DNA of 7,989 nt from Spirochaetaceae bacterium UBA1306 (GCA_002307245.1 DBTW01000017.1:2191-10179), one strand, 5' to 3'; positions 1-6,691 are shown, numbered from the stretch's first letter. Translations and numbers: made by a program. Notes: generated from the sequence alone by a model not told the origin.

Positions 1-2
1 GC

Positions 3-458
3 GAGACGAGCTCGCCCGCCCTCGAACGGCGGCCCTTCTATCGGGATCGCCTGGTCGTCGTCTGCTCGCCCGAGAACCCCGTCTGCGCGAGAAAACCGGC
101 GCTTCGCGACCTTAAGGGCCGGGGCTTCTACATACGCGAGCTGGGCTCGGGCTCGCGCGAGCTCTTCGTTTCCGCCATGAAGGAAAAGGGCTGGCCATAC
201 AAGATCGTGGGAGAGCTCAATAATACCGAGGCGCTCAAGAACTTCGCCCGCGCCGATAAGGAGAATTTCTCGGTGATCTCCGCCCTCGCCGTCGACGACA
301 GTCTGCGGGTCATCGACTGTCCCGGGCTCGACCTGGAGCGGGACTTCGATATCGTCTACCATAGAAATAAGACCATGAACGACAGCCTGCGCGGCCTGAT
401 CTCGAGCATCGAGGGTCTGTCGCCGGCCTCCGCGGCCTTCCGTGACGGACATCACTGA
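3..458 (+). CDS. LysR-family transcriptional regulator, C-terminal part (5' end outside window)
   Basis: The reading frame is open from the window edge to a TGA at 456-458 and gives 151 residues of a larger protein. It looks like the distal part of a LysR effector-binding (periplasmic-binding-protein-like) domain. Residues 11-26 (PFYRDRLVVVCSPENP) match the usual strand before the ligand site. GSGSRE at residues 48-53 matches the conserved G-S-G-(S/T)-R turn. ELNNTEALKNFAR (71-83) is followed by the VISALAV segment and then GLDLERDFDIVYHR (108-121), the typical final strand. The DNA-binding helix-turn-helix would lie upstream and is not visible. LysR proteins sense a small effector and usually control a neighbouring gene, often a divergent one. 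Here the next gene runs the same way 92 nt downstream, so control of it is only a suggestion. The ATG at 177 is internal to the domain, not a start. The effector is unknown. Confidence 0.85.
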   Translation, partial: ETSSPALERRPFYRDRLVVVCSPENPVCARKPALRDLKGRGFYIRELGSGSRELFVSAMKEKGWPYKIVGELNNTEALKNFARADKENFSVISALAVDDSLRVIDCPGLDLERDFDIVYHRNKTMNDSLRGLISSIEGLSPASAAFRDGHH

Positions 459-480
459 CGAGGCTCCCTTTTCTCCTTAC

Positions 481-538
481 ATTCAGCCCAAGAACCGGGA
501 CGGGACGCGATGCCGCGATCCCGTCGATGGGCCTGAAT
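481..538 (+). promoter_or_regulatory. Two-tier inverted repeat / predicted leader RNA hairpin before the Trx-TrxR gene
   Basis: The 92-nt gap between the LysR gene and the next start contains nested inverted repeats. The outer arms are 481-490 (ATTCAGCCCA) and 528-538 (TGGGCCTGAAT), which pair over 10 bp with a one-base bulge. The inner arms are 499-505 (GACGGGA) and 519-525 (TCCCGTC), a perfect 7 bp, extended by 506-509 with 514-517 (CGCG/CGCG) after a one-base bulge, leaving a four-base loop. The structure ends one base before the AGGAG ribosome binding site at 540. There is no T-run after it, so a classical intrinsic terminator for the LysR gene is unlikely. A leader controlling translation, a processing or mRNA-stability element, or a DNA operator are all possible. 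The pairing is seen directly; the role is inferred. No convincing promoter boxes were found in the gap. Confidence 0.5.
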
Positions 539-539
539 C

Positions 540-544
540 AGGAG
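540..544 (+). promoter_or_regulatory. Ribosome binding site of the Trx-TrxR fusion
   Basis: AGGAG lies six bases before the ATG at 551 and fixes that start. The upstream in-frame ATG at 527 has no such site and lies inside the inverted repeat, so the 8-residue longer form is rejected. Confidence 0.75.
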
Positions 545-550
545 AAAGCC

Positions 551-1840
551 ATGGCTGAATCGCCTTCTATAGTCGAAATCAATGCGGATCAGTTCGATCA
601 GGAGGTCCTCGGGGCCGAGCGCGCAGTCGTGGACTTCTATTCCACGGAGTGCCCGCCCTGCGAGAATCTCGCCACTAAGTTCGAGCCCCTGAGCGAGCTC
701 TATGGCCACAAGGTGAAATTCTTCAAGGTTTTCCGCCAGGCGAACCGCGATCTGGCCACTAGCCTCGACGTGACCGGCAGCCCCTCGCTTCTTTTCTTCA
801 AGGGCGGCAGGCGAATAGGAGATAAGCTCACCGGGGCTATTACGCGCAGCTCGATCATGCGCAACCTGGACGCCATGCTCTCCCCCGAGGAGGCCGAGAG
901 CATACGCTCGGGCGTCCGGCCCAAGCGGAGCCGGGCCGATGTCCTCATCCTCGGCGGGGGCCCGGCCGGCCTTACCGCCGGCATCTACCTGGCCCAAGCC
1001 CATATCGACACGCTGATCGTCGATGTCGCTCTGCCGGGAGGCTACGTGGCGACGACCGATCAGGTATCGAATTATCCCGGGTTCATCCAGGCCATGCCCG
1101 GCTACCAGCTGAGCCATCAGATGACGGAGCAGGCGAAGGCCAACGGAGTGAAATTCCGATCGGCGGTGGAGATCGACGAGGTCGATCTCGACAACAAGAC
1201 CGTCCGCCTGGACGGCTTCGAGACCATCGAGGCCAAGAGGATCATCGTTGCCACGGGCTCCAAGCCGAAGGCCATGGGCGTGCCGGGCGAGGAGGAGTAC
1301 CGGGGAAGCGGCATCAGCTACTGCGCCACCTGCGACGCCAAGTACTACGACGGCAAGGACGTGATTGTGCTCGGCGGCGGCAACTCGGCCGTGGAGGAAT
1401 CGCTGCTGATCGCCAGGTTCGCGAGGACGGTCACGATCGTCCACCGATCGCCCCAGCTACGCGCGAACAAGGAAGCCCAATCTCGGGCTCAGGCGCAGAA
1501 GAACATCGTTTTCCTCCTCGACCACGAAGTCATCGAGATCAAGAAGTACGCACCCTACGAGATGGGCGTCGTCGTCAAGGACAAGAAGAGCGGCGAAGCC
1601 CGGGAGCTGCCGACCCATGGAGTGTTCATCTTCATCGGCTTCACTCCCAATCTCGGGCTCTTCGGCGACCGCTTGAAGACGGACCAATGGGGCTACATCG
1701 AGGCCGATGCTCGGATGCGGACCAATGTCCCCGGCGTCTTCTCCGCCGGGGATGTGAACGTCAAGCACTATCGGCAGATAACCACGGCCGTCGCGGACGG
1801 CACGATCGCGGCCATCGAGCTCACGAAGGAACTGGAATGA
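551..1840 (+). CDS. trxB: Thioredoxin-thioredoxin reductase fusion (N-terminal Trx domain, C-terminal FAD/NAD(P)H TrxR)
   Basis: This 429-residue cytosolic flavoenzyme should pass electrons from a reduced pyridine nucleotide through FAD and a redox disulfide to its own thioredoxin domain, and from there to protein disulfides. Residues 1 to about 110 form a thioredoxin fold with active site CPPC at 34-37, in place of the usual WCGPC, and a GSPSLLFFKGG segment carrying the expected cis-proline. After a short linker the reductase starts: FAD-binding GGGPAG at 135-140, redox motif CATC at 258-261, nucleotide-binding GGGNSA at 275-280 and the C-terminal FAD motif GVFSAGD at 395-401. The four active-site cysteines are the only cysteines in the protein. 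Free TrxR is usually about 310-320 residues, so the extra length is the thioredoxin domain. AhpF differs in having two N-terminal Trx folds. Two signatures depart from classical TrxR: GGY replaces GGQ at 163-165, and HRSPQLRA replaces HRRxxxRA at 298-305. The NADPH preference is therefore uncertain. The stop overlaps the next gene's start. Confidence 0.93.
   Translation: MAESPSIVEINADQFDQEVLGAERAVVDFYSTECPPCENLATKFEPLSELYGHKVKFFKVFRQANRDLATSLDVTGSPSLLFFKGGRRIGDKLTGAITRSSIMRNLDAMLSPEEAESIRSGVRPKRSRADVLILGGGPAGLTAGIYLAQAHIDTLIVDVALPGGYVATTDQVSNYPGFIQAMPGYQLSHQMTEQAKANGVKFRSAVEIDEVDLDNKTVRLDGFETIEAKRIIVATGSKPKAMGVPGEEEYRGSGISYCATCDAKYYDGKDVIVLGGGNSAVEESLLIARFARTVTIVHRSPQLRANKEAQSRAQAQKNIVFLLDHEVIEIKKYAPYEMGVVVKDKKSGEARELPTHGVFIFIGFTPNLGLFGDRLKTDQWGYIEADARMRTNVPGVFSAGDVNVKHYRQITTAVADGTIAAIELTKELE
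1825..1830 (+). promoter_or_regulatory. Ribosome binding site inside the Trx-TrxR gene for the solute-binding protein
   Basis: GAAGGA ends six bases before the ATG at 1837. That ATG overlaps the upstream TGA (1838-1840) in the sequence ATGA. This arrangement, together with the signal peptide that follows at once, decides the start over the much longer open frame running back to 1687. It suggests translational coupling of the two genes. Confidence 0.7.
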
Positions 1841-4401
1841 ACGGGCGAACGGCACTTGTCCTGCTTCTGTCCGCGATCACGCTCGGCGCGATCCAGGCCC
1901 AAACCCAGACCGGGGTCAAAGGGCCCGCCGTGGACAAGATCCTCTTCAACGCCAAGTCCCAGGAGGACCTGGGTTTGATGGACGTGGCCAAGGGCAAGAG
2001 CGACATCTGGAACTACGGCACGGCGGGCAACGTCTTCAATCGGCTCCCCCAGGACATCAGGTCCAAGCTCGAGGTCTACTCGGTCTCGGGCGCGAGCGCC
2101 CTCGGGCTCCTCATCAATCCCTATCCCGATGCGGCGCCCTACCTCTCCGACGCGAAGCTCGACGCTTCGGGCAAGGTCCAGTTCAATCCCCTCGCGATCA
2201 GGGAGATCCGCTATGCCCTCAACTGGCTCGTCGACCGGCGCCAAGTGGTCGACGAGATCTTCGGCGGGGCGGGCCTCGCGATGTTCACGCCCGTGGTCCC
2301 GGGGCTGCCCAAGGCCTCGCGCTTCGGCCTCGTGGCGGCCAAGCAGGGCATGACGGAGGGCGGCGACGAGGCGAGGGCGCTCGCGGACATCGAGCTCGCC
2401 ATGAGGAAGGCCGCGGCCCTGCCCGCGCTTGCCGGTCGGCTCGCCAAGGGCGAGCGCTGGTGGACCTTCGACGGCTCGCCCGTGACCCTACGCTTCGTGA
2501 TCCGCGCCGACGATCCCAACGCGAGGCTGCCCCTCGGCCGCTACGTCGCCGATCGGATCGAGAAGGCCGGCATCAAGGTCGAGCGCCTCGAGACGGACCG
2601 CGCCAGGGCCTCGGGCCTGGTCAATCGGACCGATCCCGCCTCCAACCAATGGAGCCTCTACACCGAGGGCCTCGGCTCGAACGAGACCAGGGCCTATTGG
2701 GAGATGACGATCGCCTACGACTACGCCCCCTGGGCCTCCATCATGCCGGGGGGCCGCAAGGCGGGATTCTGGAACTACGAGAGCCCCGAGCTCGACGCCC
2801 TTACGCAGGCGATCGTCGACGGGAAGGTCGCGGACGCCCAGGACTATTGGGACAAGCTCCTCGCCGCGACGGACCTCGGCTTGAGGCAATCGGTGCGTGT
2901 GCTGGTCGCGGCCAAGACGAGCTACCTCGTGGCGGCGAAGGACCGTTTCGCCTCCCGCATGGCCTGGGGTCTCGGCGACGGCATCGACAAATGGTCGACT
3001 TATACGGCGGACGTGAAGAGCGAGGCTTCGGGCGCCGACCTTGGCAAGAAAGTGCTGCGTCTCACCGGCTTCTCTTCGCGTGGTTCCCTCTTCATGAACG
3101 CCTGGGATCCCGTGGGCCCCGACGGCTTCGGCGACACCTACTCGGGCGCGATAATAAAGCAGCTCTCCGACCTCGAGCTCGAGCCCAATCCCGCCACTGG
3201 CATCCCGATGGGCGTGCGCGCCACCTGGTCGGGCCTCAAGAGCGGGCCGGGCTCCGTCGTCCCGGCCGTGGCCTCGATCTGGAACGCCGAGAGCCGCAAA
3301 TGGGAGTCGGGATACGCGTATGAGAGGGGCACGGAGGGCCGGTACTCGTACCGCCGCGCCGACCGAATCGAGGCGAGGAGCCAAGCCACCTTCGCCTTCC
3401 GATTCGGCGCCTGGCATCATGGCCGGAGCGTCGACCAGAACGACTACCGCTATGCCCTGGCCTTCCCCTACGAAATCGCCTTCGACGGGGGAGGGGGGAG
3501 CCGCGCCTACGACTCAGCCTACGCCTCGGGCGTCAATCCCAGGCTAGCCAGGGCCAAGGGCTATGTATTCAATGCGGACGGCAGCATCTCGGTTTGGAGC
3601 GACGCATCCTACCCCATGGACCAGGCCCAGTTGGCTTCCATGATGGTCCCCAGCCTCCAGGTCGCGGCGATCAATTCTGGCGCGGTCCTGCCCTGGGAAA
3701 TCCTCGAGGCCCTGAAGTCCATCGTCTCCGAGTCAAGCGCTTCCGGCACCGCCTATTCCTTCGGTTCTGACGGCCGCTTCACGGAGGTCGACCTCCTGAA
3801 CCCCAGGCTCGTGAGCGAGCTCGAGGCGAAGCTGGGCGTGTTCATCGCCGCGCGCCGCGTACCCGCCAGCCTTGCCGGCTTCATGAGCCCAGAGCAGGCC
3901 GTCCGCGACTACCGCCTGGCCCTCGCCTGGCTCGAGAAGCACGGGCACGCCTACATCTCCAACGGCGGCTTCCTCCTGGACCGCTACGATCCCGCGGGCA
4001 ATACGGGCGTCCTAGTCGCGTTCCGCGACCCCGTCTATCCCTTCGCCCCGGGTTACTGGGCCCGGGCCCTCGAGACGAGCTATTCCAGCGTCGATTCCCT
4101 CGAGCTATCGGAGTACCGCAAGGGGCAGGATCTCAAGGTCAGAATCGCGGTCATGGAACACAGCTACCCCCAGAACCAAACCTCTGCACCCGCTAAGGCT
4201 GAGGTCGCCGTCAGTCTCATGGCCGGCGACAAGGAAGTGAAGGTCGCCGCGAAGAGCGCGGGCAAGGGCGTATGGGAAGCGGCCCTGCCCGCTCTGAGCC
4301 TCGATGCGCTGAAGGCTGGAAGCTATACCGTCGTGGCCGAGTCCAGTCTCGGGAAGGGCGACTCGCCGGGGGTCGGCTCCATCGTCTTCTTGAAGTTCTA
4401 G
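1837..4401 (+). CDS. Family-5 extracellular solute-binding protein of an ABC importer (peptide/nickel type, archaeal-like, large)
   Basis: The 854-residue protein should bind a solute outside the inner membrane and deliver it to DppB/DppC-type permeases; the ligand is unknown. Residues 1-21 form a signal peptide: NGR, a hydrophobic core, then a likely cut after AIQA. No lipobox is present, and the whole protein lacks cysteine. Family-5 segments are recognisable but in unusual order. IREIRYALNWLVDRRQVVDEIF (121-142, the 'VRxAlxyaiDR' helix, normally in the later half) comes before FGAWHHGRSVDQNDYRYA (523-540, the 'wHDGxxltaxDv' motif, normally near the N-terminus). HAYISNGGFLLDRYDP at 704-719 matches the usual late 'sNGPFxLxxyd' element. 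Residues from about 755 to the end look like a beta-sandwich domain (VRIAVMEH, AEVAVSLMAG, GSYTVVAESS). At 854 residues it is much longer than the roughly 500-600 typical of OppA/DppA. It is probably coupled to the Trx-TrxR gene upstream. Its stop overlaps that of the DppC-type permease on the other strand, the likely membrane partner. Confidence 0.8.
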   Translation: MNGRTALVLLLSAITLGAIQAQTQTGVKGPAVDKILFNAKSQEDLGLMDVAKGKSDIWNYGTAGNVFNRLPQDIRSKLEVYSVSGASALGLLINPYPDAAPYLSDAKLDASGKVQFNPLAIREIRYALNWLVDRRQVVDEIFGGAGLAMFTPVVPGLPKASRFGLVAAKQGMTEGGDEARALADIELAMRKAAALPALAGRLAKGERWWTFDGSPVTLRFVIRADDPNARLPLGRYVADRIEKAGIKVERLETDRARASGLVNRTDPASNQWSLYTEGLGSNETRAYWEMTIAYDYAPWASIMPGGRKAGFWNYESPELDALTQAIVDGKVADAQDYWDKLLAATDLGLRQSVRVLVAAKTSYLVAAKDRFASRMAWGLGDGIDKWSTYTADVKSEASGADLGKKVLRLTGFSSRGSLFMNAWDPVGPDGFGDTYSGAIIKQLSDLELEPNPATGIPMGVRATWSGLKSGPGSVVPAVASIWNAESRKWESGYAYERGTEGRYSYRRADRIEARSQATFAFRFGAWHHGRSVDQNDYRYALAFPYEIAFDGGGGSRAYDSAYASGVNPRLARAKGYVFNADGSISVWSDASYPMDQAQLASMMVPSLQVAAINSGAVLPWEILEALKSIVSESSASGTAYSFGSDGRFTEVDLLNPRLVSELEAKLGVFIAARRVPASLAGFMSPEQAVRDYRLALAWLEKHGHAYISNGGFLLDRYDPAGNTGVLVAFRDPVYPFAPGYWARALETSYSSVDSLELSEYRKGQDLKVRIAVMEHSYPQNQTSAPAKAEVAVSLMAGDKEVKVAAKSAGKGVWEAALPALSLDALKAGSYTVVAESSLGKGDSPGVGSIVFLKF

Positions 4402-5651
4402 CCTCTCGGGCCCGGGGATGGGCCAGAGGCGGAGGACGAGCGCGGGTCCCATACCTCGTCGAAGCCTCGGCCCAGCAGGCCGAAGGTCAGGCCCATCAGG
4501 GCTATCATCAGGCCCGGCGGCAGGATCCACCACCAGAGGCGATTGACGACGGCCCCCTGGACCAAGGCGTCATGGAGCATCTGCCCCCAGGTGATGACGG
4601 AGCTGTCGCCGAGGCCCAGGAGGCTGACGTTCGCCTCGTACATCACGATGCCCGGCACCGAGAGGGCCATGACCGCGAAGGCGTAGGGCAGTAGGATGGG
4701 TAGCACGTGCCGGGAGACTCGCCTCCACCTCCCCGCGCCCATCATCTTGGCCGCCTCTATGTAGCCCTCATGCTTGATCTGCAGGGCCCGGGCGTAGACG
4801 GTCTTGAAGGCCCTGGTCCAGAAGAACAGGAGGGCGAGTCCCATGAGCGCCCATAGCGAGGGCTTGTAGGCCGCCGACAACACGACCAGGAAGGGCAAGA
4901 GGGGCATGAAGGAGAAGAACTCGTAGATCCGGTTGATCGCGCTGTCCCAAATCCCGCCGAAGCAAGCGGCCACTATCCCGAGGACCAAGCCCATGAGGAC
5001 GGTCAAGAAACCGACCGCCACGCCGAGGAGCAGGGCCCATCGGGTGCCCAGGACGAGGCCGGTGAAGATGTCCCGCTTGGCCGCGTCGGTGCCCAGCAGG
5101 CCCGAGCTCTTGCCTTGCACCAAGAGCGAGGGCGGCTTCGGCAAGGTCCGGCCCGGCCCCAAGTACTCCGTGACCAGCAGGCTCGCGCCTCGCGCCTGGC
5201 TTAGGGCCAGGCGTCCCGGCCTGTCCCGGCTCAAGTCCCGTCTCTCTCTCGCCAATTCCTTTTTCGAGCCGTCGGCCTGGATCAGTGCGACCGCAAGGAA
5301 TACTTCGCCCTCGCCTTCGAAACGCAGGACGAGGTCTCGGGCGAGGCTCGGATTTTCCATAGGTAGACGGAATTCCCAGGAGATGAGCTGGGTGTCGCCC
5401 TCGCCCTGCGTCAGGCTCGGCGCGCCCGCGCTCAAGTGCCGGGATGAGGGCAGCGAGTAGGAGTTCCAGGGACCGTTCGCCCATCGCGGCGGCGCGGCCG
5501 CAGGATTGTCCTGCCACCAGGCGATGTCGCGCCAGTGGCGGTCGGCGGCGGGGAAGGGCACGATGAAGGGGCCGAGGACGGCCATCGCCAAAAAGGCGGC
5601 GAGCAGGGCGAGGCCGGCCGCTCCCGACCTGCTGTGGAGAAAGCCCCTCAT
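4398..5651 (-). CDS. DppC-type ABC transporter permease with large extracytoplasmic insert
   Basis: This 417-residue inner-membrane protein is one of the two channel subunits of a peptide/nickel-type importer. The start is the ATG at 5651, which overlaps the TGA of the upstream permease and is preceded by GGGGAG. The open frame continues upstream for 260 codons, but those only shadow the other permease. TM1 is at about residues 10-32. A region of roughly 150 residues (33-180) follows, with the segment WWQDNPAAAPPRWAN (45-59) and several beta-like stretches. The core begins at GTDAAKRDIFTGLVLGTR (187-204), matching the family's 'GTDxxGRDvxsrxixGxR'. The ATPase-contact (EAA) loop is YIEAAKMMGAGRWRR (297-311), and SLLGLGDSSVITWGQML (343-359) matches 'sFLGLGvqpptxxWGxml'. 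Later TM helices are at about 205-230, 245-275, 318-340 and 372-393. Ordinary DppC proteins are about 280-300 residues; the surplus is the insert, a form I associate with archaeal-type systems. No ATPase gene is in the window. Confidence 0.9.
   Translation of the reverse strand: MRGFLHSRSGAAGLALLAAFLAMAVLGPFIVPFPAADRHWRDIAWWQDNPAAAPPRWANGPWNSYSLPSSRHLSAGAPSLTQGEGDTQLISWEFRLPMENPSLARDLVLRFEGEGEVFLAVALIQADGSKKELARERRDLSRDRPGRLALSQARGASLLVTEYLGPGRTLPKPPSLLVQGKSSGLLGTDAAKRDIFTGLVLGTRWALLLGVAVGFLTVLMGLVLGIVAACFGGIWDSAINRIYEFFSFMPLLPFLVVLSAAYKPSLWALMGLALLFFWTRAFKTVYARALQIKHEGYIEAAKMMGAGRWRRVSRHVLPILLPYAFAVMALSVPGIVMYEANVSLLGLGDSSVITWGQMLHDALVQGAVVNRLWWWILPPGLMIALMGLTFGLLGRGFDEVWDPRSSSASGPSPGPRG
4401..4430 (+). 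terminator. GC-rich hairpin directly after the binding-protein stop (possible terminator without a T-tract)
   Basis: GCCTCT at 4401-4406 pairs with AGAGGC at 4425-4430. After two unpaired bases on the left, GGCCC at 4409-4413 pairs with GGGCC at 4420-4424, leaving a six-base loop. The hairpin begins on the last base of the plus-strand TAG. No T-run follows on the plus strand, so it is not a classical intrinsic terminator. It may slow polymerase, protect the mRNA 3' end, or mark an end used by Rho. The same bases encode the last ten residues of the minus-strand permease, a Ser/Gly/Pro-rich tail. Confidence 0.35.
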
Positions 5652-6691
5652 TTTCTCTCCCCGATCCTGATGCGCGGGTCCATCAGTCCGTAGCTCAGGT
5701 CCAGGATCACGAGGCCGGCCAGGTTCAGGGCGGTCTGGAGGGCGAGTATGGCCATGAGCACGGGGACGTCGCTCTGCTGCACGGCCGAGAAATACAGGCT
5801 GCCCAGGCCCGGCCAGTTGAAGATGCCCTCGACGAGAATGTTCCCCGATATCGATTGGAGGAGGCCCATGACTACCATGGTCGCGATGGCGGGCCTGATG
5901 ACCGCGAGGACATGCGTCCCCACCTTCGCCTCCGAAAGCCCCCTCGCCCTGGCGAAGGAGACGAAATCCTTCGAGTAGCTGTCGACGACTAAATTTCGGA
6001 TGAGCCAGGCAGTGTTCCAGACGTTCAAGCCGACGATCGTCAGCAGGGGAAGGAGCATGTGCCAGAGATAGTCCAGGGCGCCCGCGAAGCCCGCAGGGGC
6101 GGGGTTCGCGTGGACTCCGCCCGAGGGGAAGAGGGGAATCGCGTAGGAGAAGAGCATCAGGGCCAGCATGCCCAGCCACCAGGCGGGGAATCCGTTCAGG
6201 GCCATCGGCAGGACCGAGGCCAGCCTGTCGAGCCAGGAGCCGGGCTTCCGCGCGGCTCGGATGCCCAGGAAGGCGCCGATGGAAAATACCAGGATCGCCT
6301 CGGCCCCGAACAGGGACAGGGTGTTGGGCAGGGCCTCGAGGACGATAGCCACGACATCGCGATCGCCCGAGGCCGATTTCAAGCCCGTGGAGTCGCCGAA
6401 ACGAAAGCTCATGATATCGAGGGCCCTCCACAGGACCCTCCCGCCCCAGGCCTCTCCCAGGTGGTAGCGGCGGAGCTTGGCGCTTCGCGTCTCGTCCAGG
6501 AGTCTCTGGTAATCGGCCGCGCCCAGACTCCCCGCCCCGCGCATGGCTTGGGCAAGCTCCTCGTCCATCTGTGCCCTGAGGTTCCTCTCGGCGATCCCGT
6601 TGAACACGAGCGAATAGGCCAAGGCCATGACGAGGTACATGGCGAAGCCATGAAGAACTCGCCTGATCGCATAGGAACGGAATGAAGTCAT
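5648..6691 (-). CDS. DppB-type ABC transporter permease
   Basis: This 347-residue inner-membrane protein is the other channel subunit of the same importer. TM1 is at about residues 12-31. A long extracytoplasmic segment follows (32 to about 117), rich in charged residues and predicted helix. The core has TM helices at about 118-142, 159-187, 208-229, 266-290 and 309-334. Conserved DppB features include EALPNTLSLFGAEAIL (119-134), GFPAWWLGMLALMLFS (167-182) and PLFPSGG (186-192). The ATPase-contact loop is DFVSFARARGLSEAKVGTHVL (242-262), equivalent to the family's 'dYVrtArAkGlserxVxxrH'. VEGIFNWPGLGSLYFSAV (287-304) matches 'iExvFxxPGlGxLxxxAi', and the end LMDPRIRIG matches 'xxDPRir'. The start at 6691 follows the preceding stop by 20 nt; no clear Shine-Dalgarno sequence is visible, so it may depend on translation from upstream. 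The C-terminal stop overlaps the DppC-type start. Confidence 0.92.
   Translation of the reverse strand: MTSFRSYAIRRVLHGFAMYLVMALAYSLVFNGIAERNLRAQMDEELAQAMRGAGSLGAADYQRLLDETRSAKLRRYHLGEAWGGRVLWRALDIMSFRFGDSTGLKSASGDRDVVAIVLEALPNTLSLFGAEAILVFSIGAFLGIRAARKPGSWLDRLASVLPMALNGFPAWWLGMLALMLFSYAIPLFPSGGVHANPAPAGFAGALDYLWHMLLPLLTIVGLNVWNTAWLIRNLVVDSYSKDFVSFARARGLSEAKVGTHVLAVIRPAIATMVVMGLLQSISGNILVEGIFNWPGLGSLYFSAVQQSDVPVLMAILALQTALNLAGLVILDLSYGLMDPRIRIGERK
5657..5662 (-). promoter_or_regulatory. Ribosome binding site of the DppC-type permease
   Basis: On the minus strand GGGGAG lies five bases before the ATG at 5651, inside the last codons of the upstream permease gene. It supports the internal start and coupled translation through the ATGA overlap (5648-5651). 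Confidence 0.65.

Noticed and set aside
177..458. Separate 93-residue small gene starting at 177
   Set aside because: The frame continues upstream to the window edge with LysR effector-domain sequence, so the ATG is internal.
527..550. Earlier ATG for the Trx-TrxR fusion
   Set aside because: It has no ribosome binding site and sits inside the inverted repeat, while the ATG at 551 has AGGAG at proper spacing.
452..1444. 330-codon open frame on the minus strand
   Set aside because: It lies opposite the clearly recognisable Trx-TrxR gene, its translation is low-complexity His/Arg/Gly-rich with no domain, and GC-rich codon bias produces such shadows.
1687..1836. 50-codon upstream extension of the solute-binding protein
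   Set aside because: It overlaps the C-terminal FAD motif of the reductase in another frame and would bury the signal peptide.
2460..3323. 287-codon plus-strand frame inside the binding-protein gene
   Set aside because: The translation is dominated by Arg, Gly and Pro, shows no family motif, and overlaps a supported gene in another frame.
2488..3420. 310-codon minus-strand frame opposite the binding-protein gene
   Set aside because: It has no recognisable motif or ribosome binding site, and its composition is typical of antisense shadows in GC-rich DNA.
5652..6431. 260-codon upstream extension of the DppC-type permease
   Set aside because: The extension overlaps the DppB-type gene out of frame and is Arg/Pro/Gly-rich. 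The ATG at 5651 has a ribosome binding site, an ATGA overlap and a proper first TM helix.
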